Shown here: piece after piece, positions 1-8,512 of the stretch
Position numbering within the stretch: position 1 is the first letter of the stretch
How the letters are laid out: each line of letters begins with the position of its first letter
Assembly (NCBI GenBank): GCA_963772815.1
Contig: CAVYYV010000009.1
Location: 24,684-88,683 of the forward strand
Direction: 5' to 3'
DNA length: 64,000 nt
Source of the DNA: DATFFO01 sp963772815
GTDB taxonomy: Bacteria; Actinomycetota; Acidimicrobiia; Spongiisociales; ZC4RG35
Translations under genes and position numbers: made by a program
The notes under the pieces: model-generated
Databases searched by the model: none
Told to the model about the DNA's origin: nothing
The model's input: the letters and a program-made list of their open reading frames with translations, nothing else

Positions 1-1233
1 GGTTGGAACCGGGTTGAGGGTCGGCGGCTGGTTCGGTGCCGGCGCGCTGACCTCGATCGTGATCGTGCCCTCATTGGAATCCGCCGTCCCATCGTTGGCC
101 TTGAACTTGATGGTGTCCGTCCCGACGCTCGTCGCCGTGTAGGTGAGGTTGGGTGGTGTTCCCGAGTAGGTCCCCAACGAGGGGCCGCTCGTGACCGTGT
201 ATGTCAACGGATCTCCGTTGGCATCGCTGGCGCTGAGTGTCACGGGCCGCGAATTGCCGACGGTCGCGGTCAGCGTTTGATCGTTTGCGACCGGTGCCTG
301 CTGGGGAATGGCCGTAAAGCTGTACTCATACAGCTTGTCGGTGCCCCGATCCGTGACCCAGATCGAGGTCTTGGTGGAGTCGTAGCTGGCGGGGGCGAGG
401 CCCAACCCCGAGATGTAGGTGGGGATAGCAGGACTGGTAGGGAGAGCGATCGTTCGGATGATGTCGCTGGGCTGATAACTGGTTCGAGTGGCGAACCCAG
501 TCGTCGGCAACTCGTAGATCACTCGTCCGAGGCGATTGCCGGCCAGCAGGTGGCCGGTGGCGGGATCCCAGGACAAACCCTCCCAATCCGCATTCGAGGC
601 GGTATTCAGTGGTGCGATATCGATCGATCCCGTCGTGTAGCCAGTACCGAAGTCACCGTCGGCTCCCGGGTCTATCCAGAAGATCCTCTTTCCGGGTCCG
701 GCCGCTTCGTGTCCATTGATGAAGAAGAGGACGCCGTTGGCACGGTCGTAGGCCGGATCCTCCGTGTCGCCACTGCCCATGGCGTCTGTATCGATTGGTA
801 TGCGACTCTCTTGTGAGGTATCGAAATCTTGGATTATGAAGATCTTGCTCACGTGGTCATCCGAGACGAACATCGTGTTGGTGGTGGGGTCGTAATCAAC
901 TCCTGTGGGCTCCACGATGCCCGTGTACCTGTTCACCGCCCCTCCTCCGTACGTGTACTCCCAGGCGTTGTACATTCCGGAGTTGTCGATGTTGTTGTCG
1001 GTCACCCAGAAGATGCTCCGGCTTGGTATCCAGGCGATCCCCGATGGATCGATCGGGGGTGGCGTCCACCCCGATGTATCAACCGGCGAGCCCACGAGCT
1101 GGGCCGTCACGGTGACTGCGGCATCCGCCTGTAAGGCGCCGATTGGCCCGAAGCCGGCCACCGCGAGGAGGGAGGCCAGCGCCACGATGGCGAGGCGCCG
1201 ACCCCCTCCCCTGTTGTCCGTCAGCCAGTTCAT
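1..1233 (-). CDS. Secreted beta-propeller-like protein with Ig-like repeat (C-terminus beyond window)
   Basis: An open frame of 411 codons runs off the left edge, so the C-terminus is missing. The ATG at 1233 has GGGAG about 9 bases upstream. Residues 1-39 form a signal peptide (Arg-rich start, hydrophobic core, ending near QADAA). Residues about 55-315 contain repeated segments of the type GVDYDPTTNTMFVSDD, GLSWDPATGHLLAGN and SIWVTDRGTDKLYEY, the pattern of SMP-30/SdiA-regulated-like propellers that match a value to a position. From about residue 320 an Ig/cadherin-like domain follows (VANDQTLTATVGN, SASDANGDPLTYTV), and another seems to begin at the edge. The gene starts 32 bases after the stop of the SLH protein on the same strand, so the two may be co-transcribed. 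The role is unknown; export is well supported and the fold is inferred. Confidence 0.75.
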   Translation of the reverse strand, partial: MNWLTDNRGGGRRLAIVALASLLAVAGFGPIGALQADAAVTVTAQLVGSPVDTSGWTPPPIDPSGIAWIPSRSIFWVTDNNIDNSGMYNAWEYTYGGGAVNRYTGIVEPTGVDYDPTTNTMFVSDDHVSKIFIIQDFDTSQESRIPIDTDAMGSGDTEDPAYDRANGVLFFINGHEAAGPGKRIFWIDPGADGDFGTGYTTGSIDIAPLNTASNADWEGLSWDPATGHLLAGNRLGRVIYELPTTGFATRTSYQPSDIIRTIALPTSPAIPTYISGLGLAPASYDSTKTSIWVTDRGTDKLYEYSFTAIPQQAPVANDQTLTATVGNSRPVTLSASDANGDPLTYTVTSGPSLGTYSGTPPNLTYTATSVGTDTIKFKANDGTADSNEGTITIEVSAPAPNQPPTLNPVPT

Positions 1234-1265
1234 GCCCGGAGCTCCCGTGCCCGCCTGCCTCTACC

Positions 1266-2801
1266 TCAGCCCGTGAAGGCCCGGTGGAGGAAAGCGGCCA
1301 TCTGACCACGTGTCACGTAGTCATTGGGGCAGAACCGGTCGTTGGTGGGCGGGTTGCAACCCTTGGTCACCCCGGCCGTTCCAAGGCGATCGATATCGCC
1401 CTCGAACACCGAGTTGTTGTCGTCGACGAACAAGTTGCCACCGCCGTTGTCGGTGTAACCGAACGCCCTGACCAGGAACGCCGCCATCTGACCACGGGTC
1501 ACGAAGTCATTCGGGCAGTACTTGTCGTTCTTGGGCGGGTTGCAGCCCTTGGTCACTCCGGCTGTGCCGAGACGATCGATATCGCCCTCGAACACCGAGT
1601 TGTTGTCGTCGACGAACAGGTTGCCGCCGCCGTTGTCGGTATAGCCGAACGCACGGGTGAGGAACGCCGCCATCTGGCCACGGGTCACGTAGTCGTTGGG
1701 GCAGAACATGTCGTTCACCGGCGGGTTACATCCCTTGGTGATGCCGGCAGCAGCCAGCCACTCGATGTCGGCTTCGAAGATGTTCCCGTTGTCGTCCTTG
1801 AAGGTGTCGTTGCCGCCGGGCGGTGGGGGTGGCGGAGGTGGCGGGCTGCCCGGCTTCGTGATGGTGAGCTTCAGAGTCTTCTGCACCGACGCCTGACCGT
1901 CGCTGATGGACACGATGATCGTATGCACACCGACACTCAGGTCATTTCGGATGAAGTCGCCTCCGACGCCGATGCGCCCGTCGATGCTCGAGGTCCACAC
2001 GATCCCGCTGGAGATGTTCCCGCTCTCAGGATCGGAGGCCGAGGCCTTGAAGTGGACGTCGTCACCTTGCACGGCCGAGTCGACCGACTTGGGGTTCTGT
2101 ACCGACAGCGTCGGTGGCTGGTTGGCCGGAGCATTGGTGACTATCAGGGTCACCTCGTCGCTGTTGGTGAGCGGGTTGGTGCTCGCCGCCCCCGGCTCCG
2201 TCACGGTCAACCGCAGCACATAGGTTCCGGTTGTGGTGAAAGAGACCGTGCTGGTCGGGCTGGCGGCGTTGCCGAACAACACCGTCCCCGGACCGCTCAC
2301 CTTGCTCCAGGCTTTCACCAGCTGGGCCTCGGAGTGATTGTCGTCACTCACGAGCCCGCCCAGGGTGGTGGTGTCGTTGATCGAGACCGTGTTGTCGACA
2401 CCGGCCGACACACCAGGAGCCTGGTTGCCGGAGTTGGGCAGCATCGTCTGCCAGATGACGTGGTCGTCTCCGGCACCGCCATAGGCCCAGTCGATCAGAA
2501 CCGGCAGCCCGGTGCCTTCGTCGGCGAACCTGGGCACGATGTTGTTACGGAACCTCTCGAATTCCGTCTTGAACAACGGCTGCGGTGCCGGCCAGGCAGT
2601 AGGACCTTCCTGAGTATCACCAAGCGGAAGCGCCCTGGTCCAGTAAATGCTCTCGGTCCTGGGGTTGTCGACCGCCATGACATAGAGATTCCCGCCATAA
2701 GCAGTGATCACTGGCCGTTTGCGATCCCCAGTCGTGCTCGTCTGATCGTGTTTGACGATGTGCTCCGACCAGCCTTGCGGATGAGCTGCGCTTGAAGACA
2801 A
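1266..2801 (-). CDS. S-layer-homology surface protein, C-terminal part with three SLH repeats (frameshifted)
   Basis: This is the C-terminal part of the preceding protein, with the same function. After the junction near 2785-2800 the frame reads a PKD-like or Ig-like domain (WSKVSGPGTVLFGNAASP, TGTYVLRLTVTEPG), a second Ig-like domain (PKSVDSAVQGDDVHFKASAS) and a Pro-rich linker of ten prolines. Three SLH repeats follow, each with GDI-or-ADI, TKGCNPP, a second Cys in FCPND or YCPND, and VTRGQMAAFL. Two Cys per repeat is a feature of SLH domains in Acidimicrobiia-like genomes. SLH domains normally bind pyruvylated cell-wall polymer, so the protein probably decorates the envelope; the large polysaccharide locus next door could make the ligand, which is inference. 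The stop is TGA at 1266-1268. The apparent start at 2801 is probably an artefact of the frameshift. Confidence 0.75.
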   Translation of the reverse strand: MSSSAAHPQGWSEHIVKHDQTSTTGDRKRPVITAYGGNLYVMAVDNPRTESIYWTRALPLGDTQEGPTAWPAPQPLFKTEFERFRNNIVPRFADEGTGLPVLIDWAYGGAGDDHVIWQTMLPNSGNQAPGVSAGVDNTVSINDTTTLGGLVSDDNHSEAQLVKAWSKVSGPGTVLFGNAASPTSTVSFTTTGTYVLRLTVTEPGAASTNPLTNSDEVTLIVTNAPANQPPTLSVQNPKSVDSAVQGDDVHFKASASDPESGNISSGIVWTSSIDGRIGVGGDFIRNDLSVGVHTIIVSISDGQASVQKTLKLTITKPGSPPPPPPPPPGGNDTFKDDNGNIFEADIEWLAAAGITKGCNPPVNDMFCPNDYVTRGQMAAFLTRAFGYTDNGGGNLFVDDNNSVFEGDIDRLGTAGVTKGCNPPKNDKYCPNDFVTRGQMAAFLVRAFGYTDNGGGNLFVDDNNSVFEGDIDRLGTAGVTKGCNPPTNDRFCPNDYVTRGQMAAFLHRAFTG

Positions 2802-4198
2802 CCACCTGAGGGTCGGCGTCCGCTGAAGCGCTGTTCGGTTGGCCGGGAAGAAGCGTCCGCTGCGTCTCGGTAGCCAGGTAGAGATCGTTGCCCGACGTCA
2901 CAACGCTCAGCTCGTCGTCCGAGTGGACGATGGCCACGTTGGTGGGCGTGGTCTGCGTGAGCTTGAGGTTGAGCGCCTCCGTCTCCGACGTCCAGTTGGA
3001 GACACCACCGGTCAAGGTGGCGGCACCGAAGCCGTCCGCAGCCACGGGCGACGTCGCAATGGCGTTCCCGACCACCGGGTCGGAGTCCTTGGCCGTGACG
3101 GTCGCCTGGTTGGACTGAGAACCCGCTCATGGTGACACTCGGATGCGGATTGGTATTGGCCGCGTATCCGACTCCTGGAGTCCCGGTTCCGTTGATGGCA
3201 TTGACCAGATTGGCCTGGGTGACGGGCAGCGTTGCGCCGATCTCTACATGGCCAGCAGCCGTGGTCAGAGCACCATTGGCATCGAACGTGTAGGTCCGGC
3301 CCCCGATTGTGATCGAGTAACCGGCTGCCGGCTGGTTCGCTAGCGTAAGCGTGCCGGTAGCCCGGGTAACAGCGGTGCTGGCACTCTCGGCGATCGAGTA
3401 GTACAGATACTCCGAATAGCGACCCGCCTCGCTGGGAACCCGACTGTCCTCGGCTGCGGCCACCACCATCGTGGTACCGAGATTGGCGAGAACGGTCTGA
3501 CCCTCATCAACGGAAAGCATCAAATTGGTCACCGGGCTCCAGGTGGTTCCGTCGTTGGTCGAGTTGGTCACGAATAGACCAGCCTTGGTCATCACCGCAG
3601 CCCACAGATATCCATTCTGTGACTTGTAGATCACGGCGCGACCCTGGCCGGCATTGGGGAGAGGGGGGGTAGCGGTGCCCGCAACCAGTGAGTAGTTGCC
3701 GCCGCTGTAGTTGTAGACCCTGAAGACTGTCGCCCCGCCGCTGAGAAGAACGTAGAGGCGGTCGTTGGCGGCGTCCCAGAAGGCATCGGGACGGTTCTTG
3801 GTGGTGGCATCGACAGCACCGGCCGTGGTGTCCCAGGTAGGCGCTCCACCGACGGAGTTGGGGATCACGCCTTTACCGATCCACCACTGTGAATCGGCGC
3901 TGGCGGGGCCACCGTTGGCGACGGTGGCGGCGGGAAGGATGGCATCCCATCGACTGGCGGCGTCGTTCCACCAGATGCGGTGCTGGTTCTTGGTTTCCCA
4001 TTGACCCGTTGTGCTCCGCAGGCCGATCGTGTCCGTGCCGGGCACGGGCTGGGGGCCGGTCTCACCGCTGACCGCGTCTGCGGGCGGCGCCGAGCCGATC
4101 ACGATCATCATTGATGCCACCAGTGCAACTACCAGTAGTGAAACGAGAGTACGGCGACCTGCGTCGCGAACTAGGTCAACGGTTAGCCGATTGGCCAT
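2708..4198 (-). CDS. S-layer-homology surface protein, N-terminal part (frameshifted)
   Basis: This is the N-terminal part of a large exported protein. I place the start at the ATG at 4198 because AGGGAGG lies 8 bases upstream and a clear signal peptide follows (VDLVRDAGRR, hydrophobic core, APPADA). The mature part has repeats of a sialidase or propeller character (IWWNDAASRWDAILP, AFWDAANDRLYVLLSGG, LFVTNSTNDGTTWSPV). Next comes a segment (ITIGGRTYTFDANG, LVNAINGTGTPGVGYAANTN) that resembles domains seen in phage virion proteins. The sensible frame ends at the CCC run 3122-3124. Removing one base there continues it as SQSNQATVTAKDSDPVV until about 2790, where a second one-base shift moves into the frame of the C-terminal part. 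Codons from 3122 to 2708 in this frame are therefore not meaningful. The repaired protein would be about 975 residues, anchored at the cell surface. Confidence 0.7.
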   Translation of the reverse strand: MANRLTVDLVRDAGRRTLVSLLVVALVASMMIVIGSAPPADAVSGETGPQPVPGTDTIGLRSTTGQWETKNQHRIWWNDAASRWDAILPAATVANGGPASADSQWWIGKGVIPNSVGGAPTWDTTAGAVDATTKNRPDAFWDAANDRLYVLLSGGATVFRVYNYSGGNYSLVAGTATPPLPNAGQGRAVIYKSQNGYLWAAVMTKAGLFVTNSTNDGTTWSPVTNLMLSVDEGQTVLANLGTTMVVAAAEDSRVPSEAGRYSEYLYYSIAESASTAVTRATGTLTLANQPAAGYSITIGGRTYTFDANGALTTAAGHVEIGATLPVTQANLVNAINGTGTPGVGYAANTNPHPSVTMSGFSVQPGDRHGQGLRPGGRERHCDVARGCGRLRCRHLDRWCLQLDVGDGGAQPQAHADHAHQRGHRPLGRRAERCDVGQRSLPGYRDAADASSRPTEQRFSGRRPSGGCLQAQLIRKAGRSTSSNTIRRARLGIANGQ

Positions 4199-4356
4199 TT
4201 CGAAAGCCTCCCTGTCATTGCTTTGCCGCTCGAGCGATGAGCCCCACACAGCTTCCCGGTACGACAGCGTAACCCCAGGTCTGCGGATTACTACTGGGTC
4301 GACTGACCCACCGTCGGCACCGCCTTAGACAGGATCAGCCGGGATCAGACGGGGGT

Positions 4357-5112
4357 TCAGGAGAGACGTCGCGCCACGTCGGCGGCAAGGCGACTGGCCG
4401 TCATCTGCGTGTCGTCTGCTCCGTCGACCTCGATCACAGGGACCCCCCTGTCCGACAGAGCCACCTTGACCAGTTCGACCACCTCGAAGGCACCGGCCAG
4501 GAATCCCTGGCGATCTGCATCGCCGCCTTTCATCCGTTCAGACCATCCCCGGCCGTCGAGGCGCCGCCCGGCTGTCTCCGGGGTCGTCATCACCCAGACC
4601 AGCAACTCTGGCAAAGGGATCTGATCCAGGTAGCCGTCGAGCAATTCACCGTCCTCATGAATGTCGAAGCCATGGGCGAAGAGGCTCACGGCCCGCTGGC
4701 AGAATCCCTCATCGATGACCACGAGGTCGCTATCGCCCTCGGAGGCGAGCTGGAAACGAGCCATCAGGTTGAACATCCAGCCCAAAGCCATTGCCTGGCT
4801 CACGTCACGATCCTGTCGAGCCTGCTGGATGTGAAGCACGGTCTCGACGAGGCGGGGACGTTGGTCGGCGAAGCGGACCAGTGCCGAGAACCGGTCTGAG
4901 GAACGCCCGTACGCCCCTTTCCAAACTCGGCCGGAAGATGAGCGAGTCAGGCGCGCAGCCGCTCTGGACAAGGCGTCGGCGCCATGAGCCGAAATCGAGG
5001 CCCTGACGGCCCCGTCGAGACCCACGGCTCCATCTCCAAGACGGGAAAGGAGAGTCGAGGTGAGGGTGGATTTACCGGCCCCGGGGGCTCCAATGAACTC
5101 AACCGGCCTCAA
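4357..5112 (-). CDS. P-loop kinase-like protein of the polysaccharide locus
   Basis: The protein has 251 residues and a Walker A motif GAPGAGKST at 8-16. DLVVIDEGFCQRA near residue 130 fits a Walker B segment followed by the R-rich lid typical of small-molecule kinases. A TTG at 5112 is the likely start: it is preceded by GGGGAGCG and overlaps the end of the upstream gene by 14 bp, which suggests translational coupling. The fold resembles thymidylate kinase or AAA_18-type kinases, but the substrate cannot be read from the sequence. It sits directly after another kinase-like gene, so the two may phosphorylate a sugar or lipid intermediate of the envelope polymer made by this locus. No membrane segment is seen. 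The function beyond nucleotide binding is inference. Confidence 0.7.
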   Translation of the reverse strand: MRPVEFIGAPGAGKSTLTSTLLSRLGDGAVGLDGAVRASISAHGADALSRAAARLTRSSSGRVWKGAYGRSSDRFSALVRFADQRPRLVETVLHIQQARQDRDVSQAMALGWMFNLMARFQLASEGDSDLVVIDEGFCQRAVSLFAHGFDIHEDGELLDGYLDQIPLPELLVWVMTTPETAGRRLDGRGWSERMKGGDADRQGFLAGAFEVVELVKVALSDRGVPVIEVDGADDTQMTASRLAADVARRLS

Positions 5113-6601
5113 TCAGCGCTCCCCAGATGGCCCGCTTGGTCTCCAGCAGCACCTGCTCGTAGGGGTGCCCGGCGTCGATGACCGTCATGCCTTTTCGAGG
5201 TTCCAGTGCTGCCACAGCCTCGACCTTAGGTATGTGCTCCTCCCTGGAGAGGTCCTCTTTCCGGGCTCTCAGAGTCTCGAGATCGGTGCGAAGAACGAGC
5301 ACCAGGTCCGGAGCCGCTATCCCCTCATAGAAGTGCCGCTCCCACCGAGTCAGGGCACCCGATGCCGAGCGCGCCAATCGCGGCCCATCCATGGGAGTTT
5401 CCATCGACCAGAACTCCCGCAACGGATAACGCTCGGCAATCACAATCTGACCCTCTCGAGAGAGGCGGCGGGCTCGACGAGCCAGCCTGCGTCGCTGGCG
5501 GGCCAACACGATCCATTTGGAGGCGTCGCTGAGCGAGACCAATAGCCGAGTCGCACCACCTAATCGCTCGTCGTCGCCCTCGGTGCGGTGTCGGGCCATG
5601 CTGCCCGGCTTGTTGAGCAGCTTGAATATCACGCCCGACTTCGGCTGCCCGAAGTAGATGTGGGCGACGGCCAGCTTGCGGCCGAGCCAGGCCTCCAGAT
5701 CACGCGTGAGGCGGGTCTTGCCGGAACCGTCGGCTCCAACCACGGCCAGGACAGGAGCCGGGCGCTGGAGGCGACGGGGCCCCAGGCCGAGGCCCAGACG
5801 ACCCGCCACCGGTCGGCGCCTGGCATACAGCGCCACCTTCTTGGCTGCCACCGCCACAGGACCGGAGCGTCGATAAGGTCGGAGCAACCTACCCAGCCGC
5901 CTCCGCATACTCCTTACATACGGCCACCCAAAAGCTCCCGACAGAGCTTTGTCACGGAAATGAAGGACTTCCTCGGCGCCGATACCGAGCCCGCTCGACT
6001 CGGCGGCCTCCACCAGCTGGTCCGGATCGGCCCTCTCGGCCAGCCATCGGGCCTCCACACGGATCCTCTCGGGCAGCGGGGATCCTCCCTTGACCGCGGA
6101 CCTGAGCATTTGCTTGACGCCCGTCTTGAGCATCGATCGGACGAAGAGCAGCAGGAATTCCTTGGCCGGAGCCGGCACCGGTATCCCGTGCAGATCCTGA
6201 GCCGAATCCAACAGCCACCCCTCCAGTGGGAGGTGATGGTTCTTGACCAGGCGCTCACCGAGTACGAGCGAATAGTGGACGTCGAGATGCACCAGCACAC
6301 CCGTATCGCGATCGAGGCCGAGGAAGCCTTTCACTCCCGGGATCCGGCGGCCACGAGGCGGCCGCATCGGCAAGAAACCGAAACCGATCACGGTCTCTTC
6401 GAACACCGGCCGATCCGAATCACGAACCAGGAGATCGAAATCCGTCTCACCCTTCAGGGCCGCCGATAGGTGCTCATTGCTCTTCCAGTGCACGTAGGTG
6501 AGGCCCTTGTCCGCCAAAGCACCGAACACCGCTCCCACCAATGCGAGCCGATCCGGTTGGTCCATGGGGGAACCGCCTTCGGGGGGTTCCTCAGCTTGCA
6601 T
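5099..6601 (-). CDS. Nucleotidyltransferase-like and thymidylate-kinase-like fusion protein
   Basis: About 500 residues in two parts. The N-terminal half has the pattern WKSNEHLSAALKGETDFDLLV, close to nucleotidyltransferase-fold proteins in which DxD binds the metal (here DFDLLV), with a later LVHLDVHYSL. The C-terminal half has Walker A VVGADGSGKTRLT, followed by GQIVIAERYPL and a basic lid (RTDLETLRARKEDLS), as in thymidylate kinases. The start is uncertain: ATG 6601 overlaps the previous stop by 11 bases and is chosen here; ATG 6565 is possible. Similar two-domain proteins occur in capsule and exopolysaccharide loci, where they are thought to modify a sugar or lipid carrier, but no activity can be assigned. 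The next gene is a second P-loop kinase that overlaps this one by 14 bp. Confidence 0.72.
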   Translation of the reverse strand: MQAEEPPEGGSPMDQPDRLALVGAVFGALADKGLTYVHWKSNEHLSAALKGETDFDLLVRDSDRPVFEETVIGFGFLPMRPPRGRRIPGVKGFLGLDRDTGVLVHLDVHYSLVLGERLVKNHHLPLEGWLLDSAQDLHGIPVPAPAKEFLLLFVRSMLKTGVKQMLRSAVKGGSPLPERIRVEARWLAERADPDQLVEAAESSGLGIGAEEVLHFRDKALSGAFGWPYVRSMRRRLGRLLRPYRRSGPVAVAAKKVALYARRRPVAGRLGLGLGPRRLQRPAPVLAVVGADGSGKTRLTRDLEAWLGRKLAVAHIYFGQPKSGVIFKLLNKPGSMARHRTEGDDERLGGATRLLVSLSDASKWIVLARQRRRLARRARRLSREGQIVIAERYPLREFWSMETPMDGPRLARSASGALTRWERHFYEGIAAPDLVLVLRTDLETLRARKEDLSREEHIPKVEAVAALEPRKGMTVIDAGHPYEQVLLETKRAIWGALIEAG

Positions 6602-7265
6602 GCCGACCAGCGGCCTCTGGGGTACGGATCGCACCACGGATCGCACCCGCCGACACTCCGGCAAAGAAGGTCGCCCAGGTGGCTATCCCCAGGAACTTGG
6701 CCATGTCCTCGACGATCTCGTGGTAGGGAATGGTCCCAATTCCAGCCTCACCGGCGGCGTCCAGCACAACTGAGATGGCGAGCAGGCCCACCGCCAGAAG
6801 CAGTATCCCGAAGTCGGGGCGACGCACGAGGTGACGAAAGTTGGGCGCGAACAGGACCACCGTCACCAGACCGTACGTGCCGATTGTGACCGGGGAGGGT
6901 ATGCCGACGTAGTTCTTGATCGTCTCATGGAGCACGAACCCGTCGTCGGCCCCGAACATCAGGCTCACGACGGCACCGGCAATGAGAAGCGAACGAAGCG
7001 CACCCTTGGGCTCGGCCACCAAAGCCAGGAGGCACAGCGCACCGGCCACAGCCCACAATGCCACACCCAGGGTCGAGAACAATCCCGCGTACCAGGGGCC
7101 GTCCAGGACGGCGCTGGTGTCACGCAGGAGGTCCGTGACCGGGATGCCCCTCAGATACGCCACGCCCGATACGAGCACGAAGAACGCCGTGACAGGCAGG
7201 AGGACTCGCAGCACCATTCTCCTCAAGGTGGTCAGGTACTCCGCCCTGTCCTGCATTTCGTGCAT
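6591..7265 (-). CDS. Integral membrane protein with a DDGFVLHE motif
   Basis: 224 residues with six likely transmembrane segments (around 20-38, 62-85, 88-110, 125-142, 152-170 and 190-208). Between segments 3 and 4 is DDGFVLHE, and IPYHEIVEDMAKF follows later, so there are two acidic/His clusters facing the same side. I recognise this as a type of conserved actinobacterial membrane protein but cannot name a function. Paired acidic and His residues in a membrane protein would suit metal binding or a lipid-modifying enzyme; this is speculation. The ATG at 7265 is the first gene of the minus-strand group (6591-4357) and faces the divergent ABC transporter genes across a 251-bp gap that should hold both promoters. 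Confidence 0.65.
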   Translation of the reverse strand: MHEMQDRAEYLTTLRRMVLRVLLPVTAFFVLVSGVAYLRGIPVTDLLRDTSAVLDGPWYAGLFSTLGVALWAVAGALCLLALVAEPKGALRSLLIAGAVVSLMFGADDGFVLHETIKNYVGIPSPVTIGTYGLVTVVLFAPNFRHLVRRPDFGILLLAVGLLAISVVLDAAGEAGIGTIPYHEIVEDMAKFLGIATWATFFAGVSAGAIRGAIRTPEAAGRHAS

Positions 7266-7516
7266 TGTCGTCTCTCATCCCGGGGCGGCCCTTGAACCAC
7301 CCTCTCCGCTTCGGCGGCCGAAACTCAGAGCATCTGCCCGACGCCGCACCCCACTGGGAAGGCAGACTACCGGCAGCTTGCATGAGCAGGGATAGGTCTA
7401 TCGAACGCTGGTGTTCGGGGGTATGCCCACTAGTCTGACCACTCGCGATCGGCCGTGGGGTACGCCGTGTGGGGCTCTGGGTCGACGTTCGCCCGAAGGC
7501 ATCACGAGAGACTGGC

Positions 7517-8512
7517 ATGTCCGAGCCCATCGTCACCATCGAGCATCTGCGCAAGGTCTACGAGCCTTTCTCGCGCCGGATGCGATTGCTTCTACGAACC
7601 TCGGTGACCGAGCCCGTTGTGGCGCTCGAAGACGTCTCGCTGGAGGTGTTGCCGGGTGAGATCCGGGCTGTGCTGGGGCCCAATGGCGCCGGCAAATCGA
7701 CCCTGTTTCGAATTCTGACCGGGCTCACCACCCCCACAGCGGGATCCGCCTCGATCCTGGGCAGGGATTGCACCCAAGAGTCGGCCAAAGTCCGCAAGCT
7801 GATCGGTTTCATGCCTGCCGAGAACCGCACCCTTCTGTTGCGCCACTCCTGCCGGGAGAATCTCGCCTTTCATGGACGCCTCCAGGGCCTACCGGAACGC
7901 CAGCTAGCGGCTCGGGTCGATGACACGCTGGAGACCGTGGGCCTATACGAGGCGCGGGATCGGGTTGGATTCGCTCTCTCGTCGGGCATGCTCGCCCGAC
8001 TGATGCTGGCCCGGGCCATCCTCCACGAACCGCAGGTCCTGATTCTCGACGAGCCCACCGCCGCCGTAGACCCAATCGGGTCATTCGAGCTGCTGACGAT
8101 GATCCAGCGAATCGCCCGCGAACGGGGACTGGCCGTGCTCATCAGCTCCCATCGGCTGGACGAGGTGGAGCTCCTGGACGACATGGTGCTGCTTCTCAAC
8201 CGGGGCTCGGTGGTCTATTCGGGTGAACTCGCCTCGATGACCATCGGAACCCGACAGGCGAGGATGGAGATCCTGTTCGAGAAGGAGATCACCGCAGAGG
8301 CAGCGGCCTCCATGCTACGCGAGGCGACCGGTGTGTCGGAGGTGCAGGTCAAGGGCTCATCCGTAGTCATAACGACAGACCGTTCGGTCAGCAGCATCGT
8401 GTCGGAGTTGAACGGCCATGCCGACGAGATCGTCTCCATGGGACAGTTCGTGCCCAAGCTCCGAGACGTGCTCAGCCAGATGCTCGGCTCCGACCAGGGC
8501 GAGGACTCCTGA
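7517..8512 (+). CDS. ABC-2 type exporter, ATP-binding subunit
   Basis: 331 residues. All ABC ATPase motifs are visible: Walker A GPNGAGKST, Q-loop region, signature LSSGMLARLMLARA (a degenerate LSxGM form common in ABC-2 exporters), Walker B VLILDEPTA, and H-loop SSHRLDE. The C-terminal extension of about 90 residues matches drug or polysaccharide exporter ATPases. ATG 7517 (MSEPIV) is preferred over an upstream in-frame GTG/ATG because homology to ABC proteins begins with it. The stop overlaps the start of the permease gene (TGATG), so the two subunits are translationally coupled. In this locus the pair probably exports a lipid-linked glycan or another envelope component; the substrate is inferred only from context. 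Confidence 0.9.
   Translation: MSEPIVTIEHLRKVYEPFSRRMRLLLRTSVTEPVVALEDVSLEVLPGEIRAVLGPNGAGKSTLFRILTGLTTPTAGSASILGRDCTQESAKVRKLIGFMPAENRTLLLRHSCRENLAFHGRLQGLPERQLAARVDDTLETVGLYEARDRVGFALSSGMLARLMLARAILHEPQVLILDEPTAAVDPIGSFELLTMIQRIARERGLAVLISSHRLDEVELLDDMVLLLNRGSVVYSGELASMTIGTRQARMEILFEKEITAEAAASMLREATGVSEVQVKGSSVVITTDRSVSSIVSELNGHADEIVSMGQFVPKLRDVLSQMLGSDQGEDS

Noticed and set aside
1143..2795. Long plus-strand open frame antisense to the SLH protein, and similar ones antisense to lpdA (27203-28447) and the acyl-CoA dehydrogenase (32117-33922)
   Set aside because: GC-rich antisense frames of this kind are common. They have no family motifs and no ribosome sites, and the opposite strand carries clear conserved proteins.
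7391..7402. GATAGGTCTATC palindrome upstream of the ABC transporter gene as an operator
   Set aside because: The arms are only 5 bp and could be chance. No further copy or regulator is adjacent.
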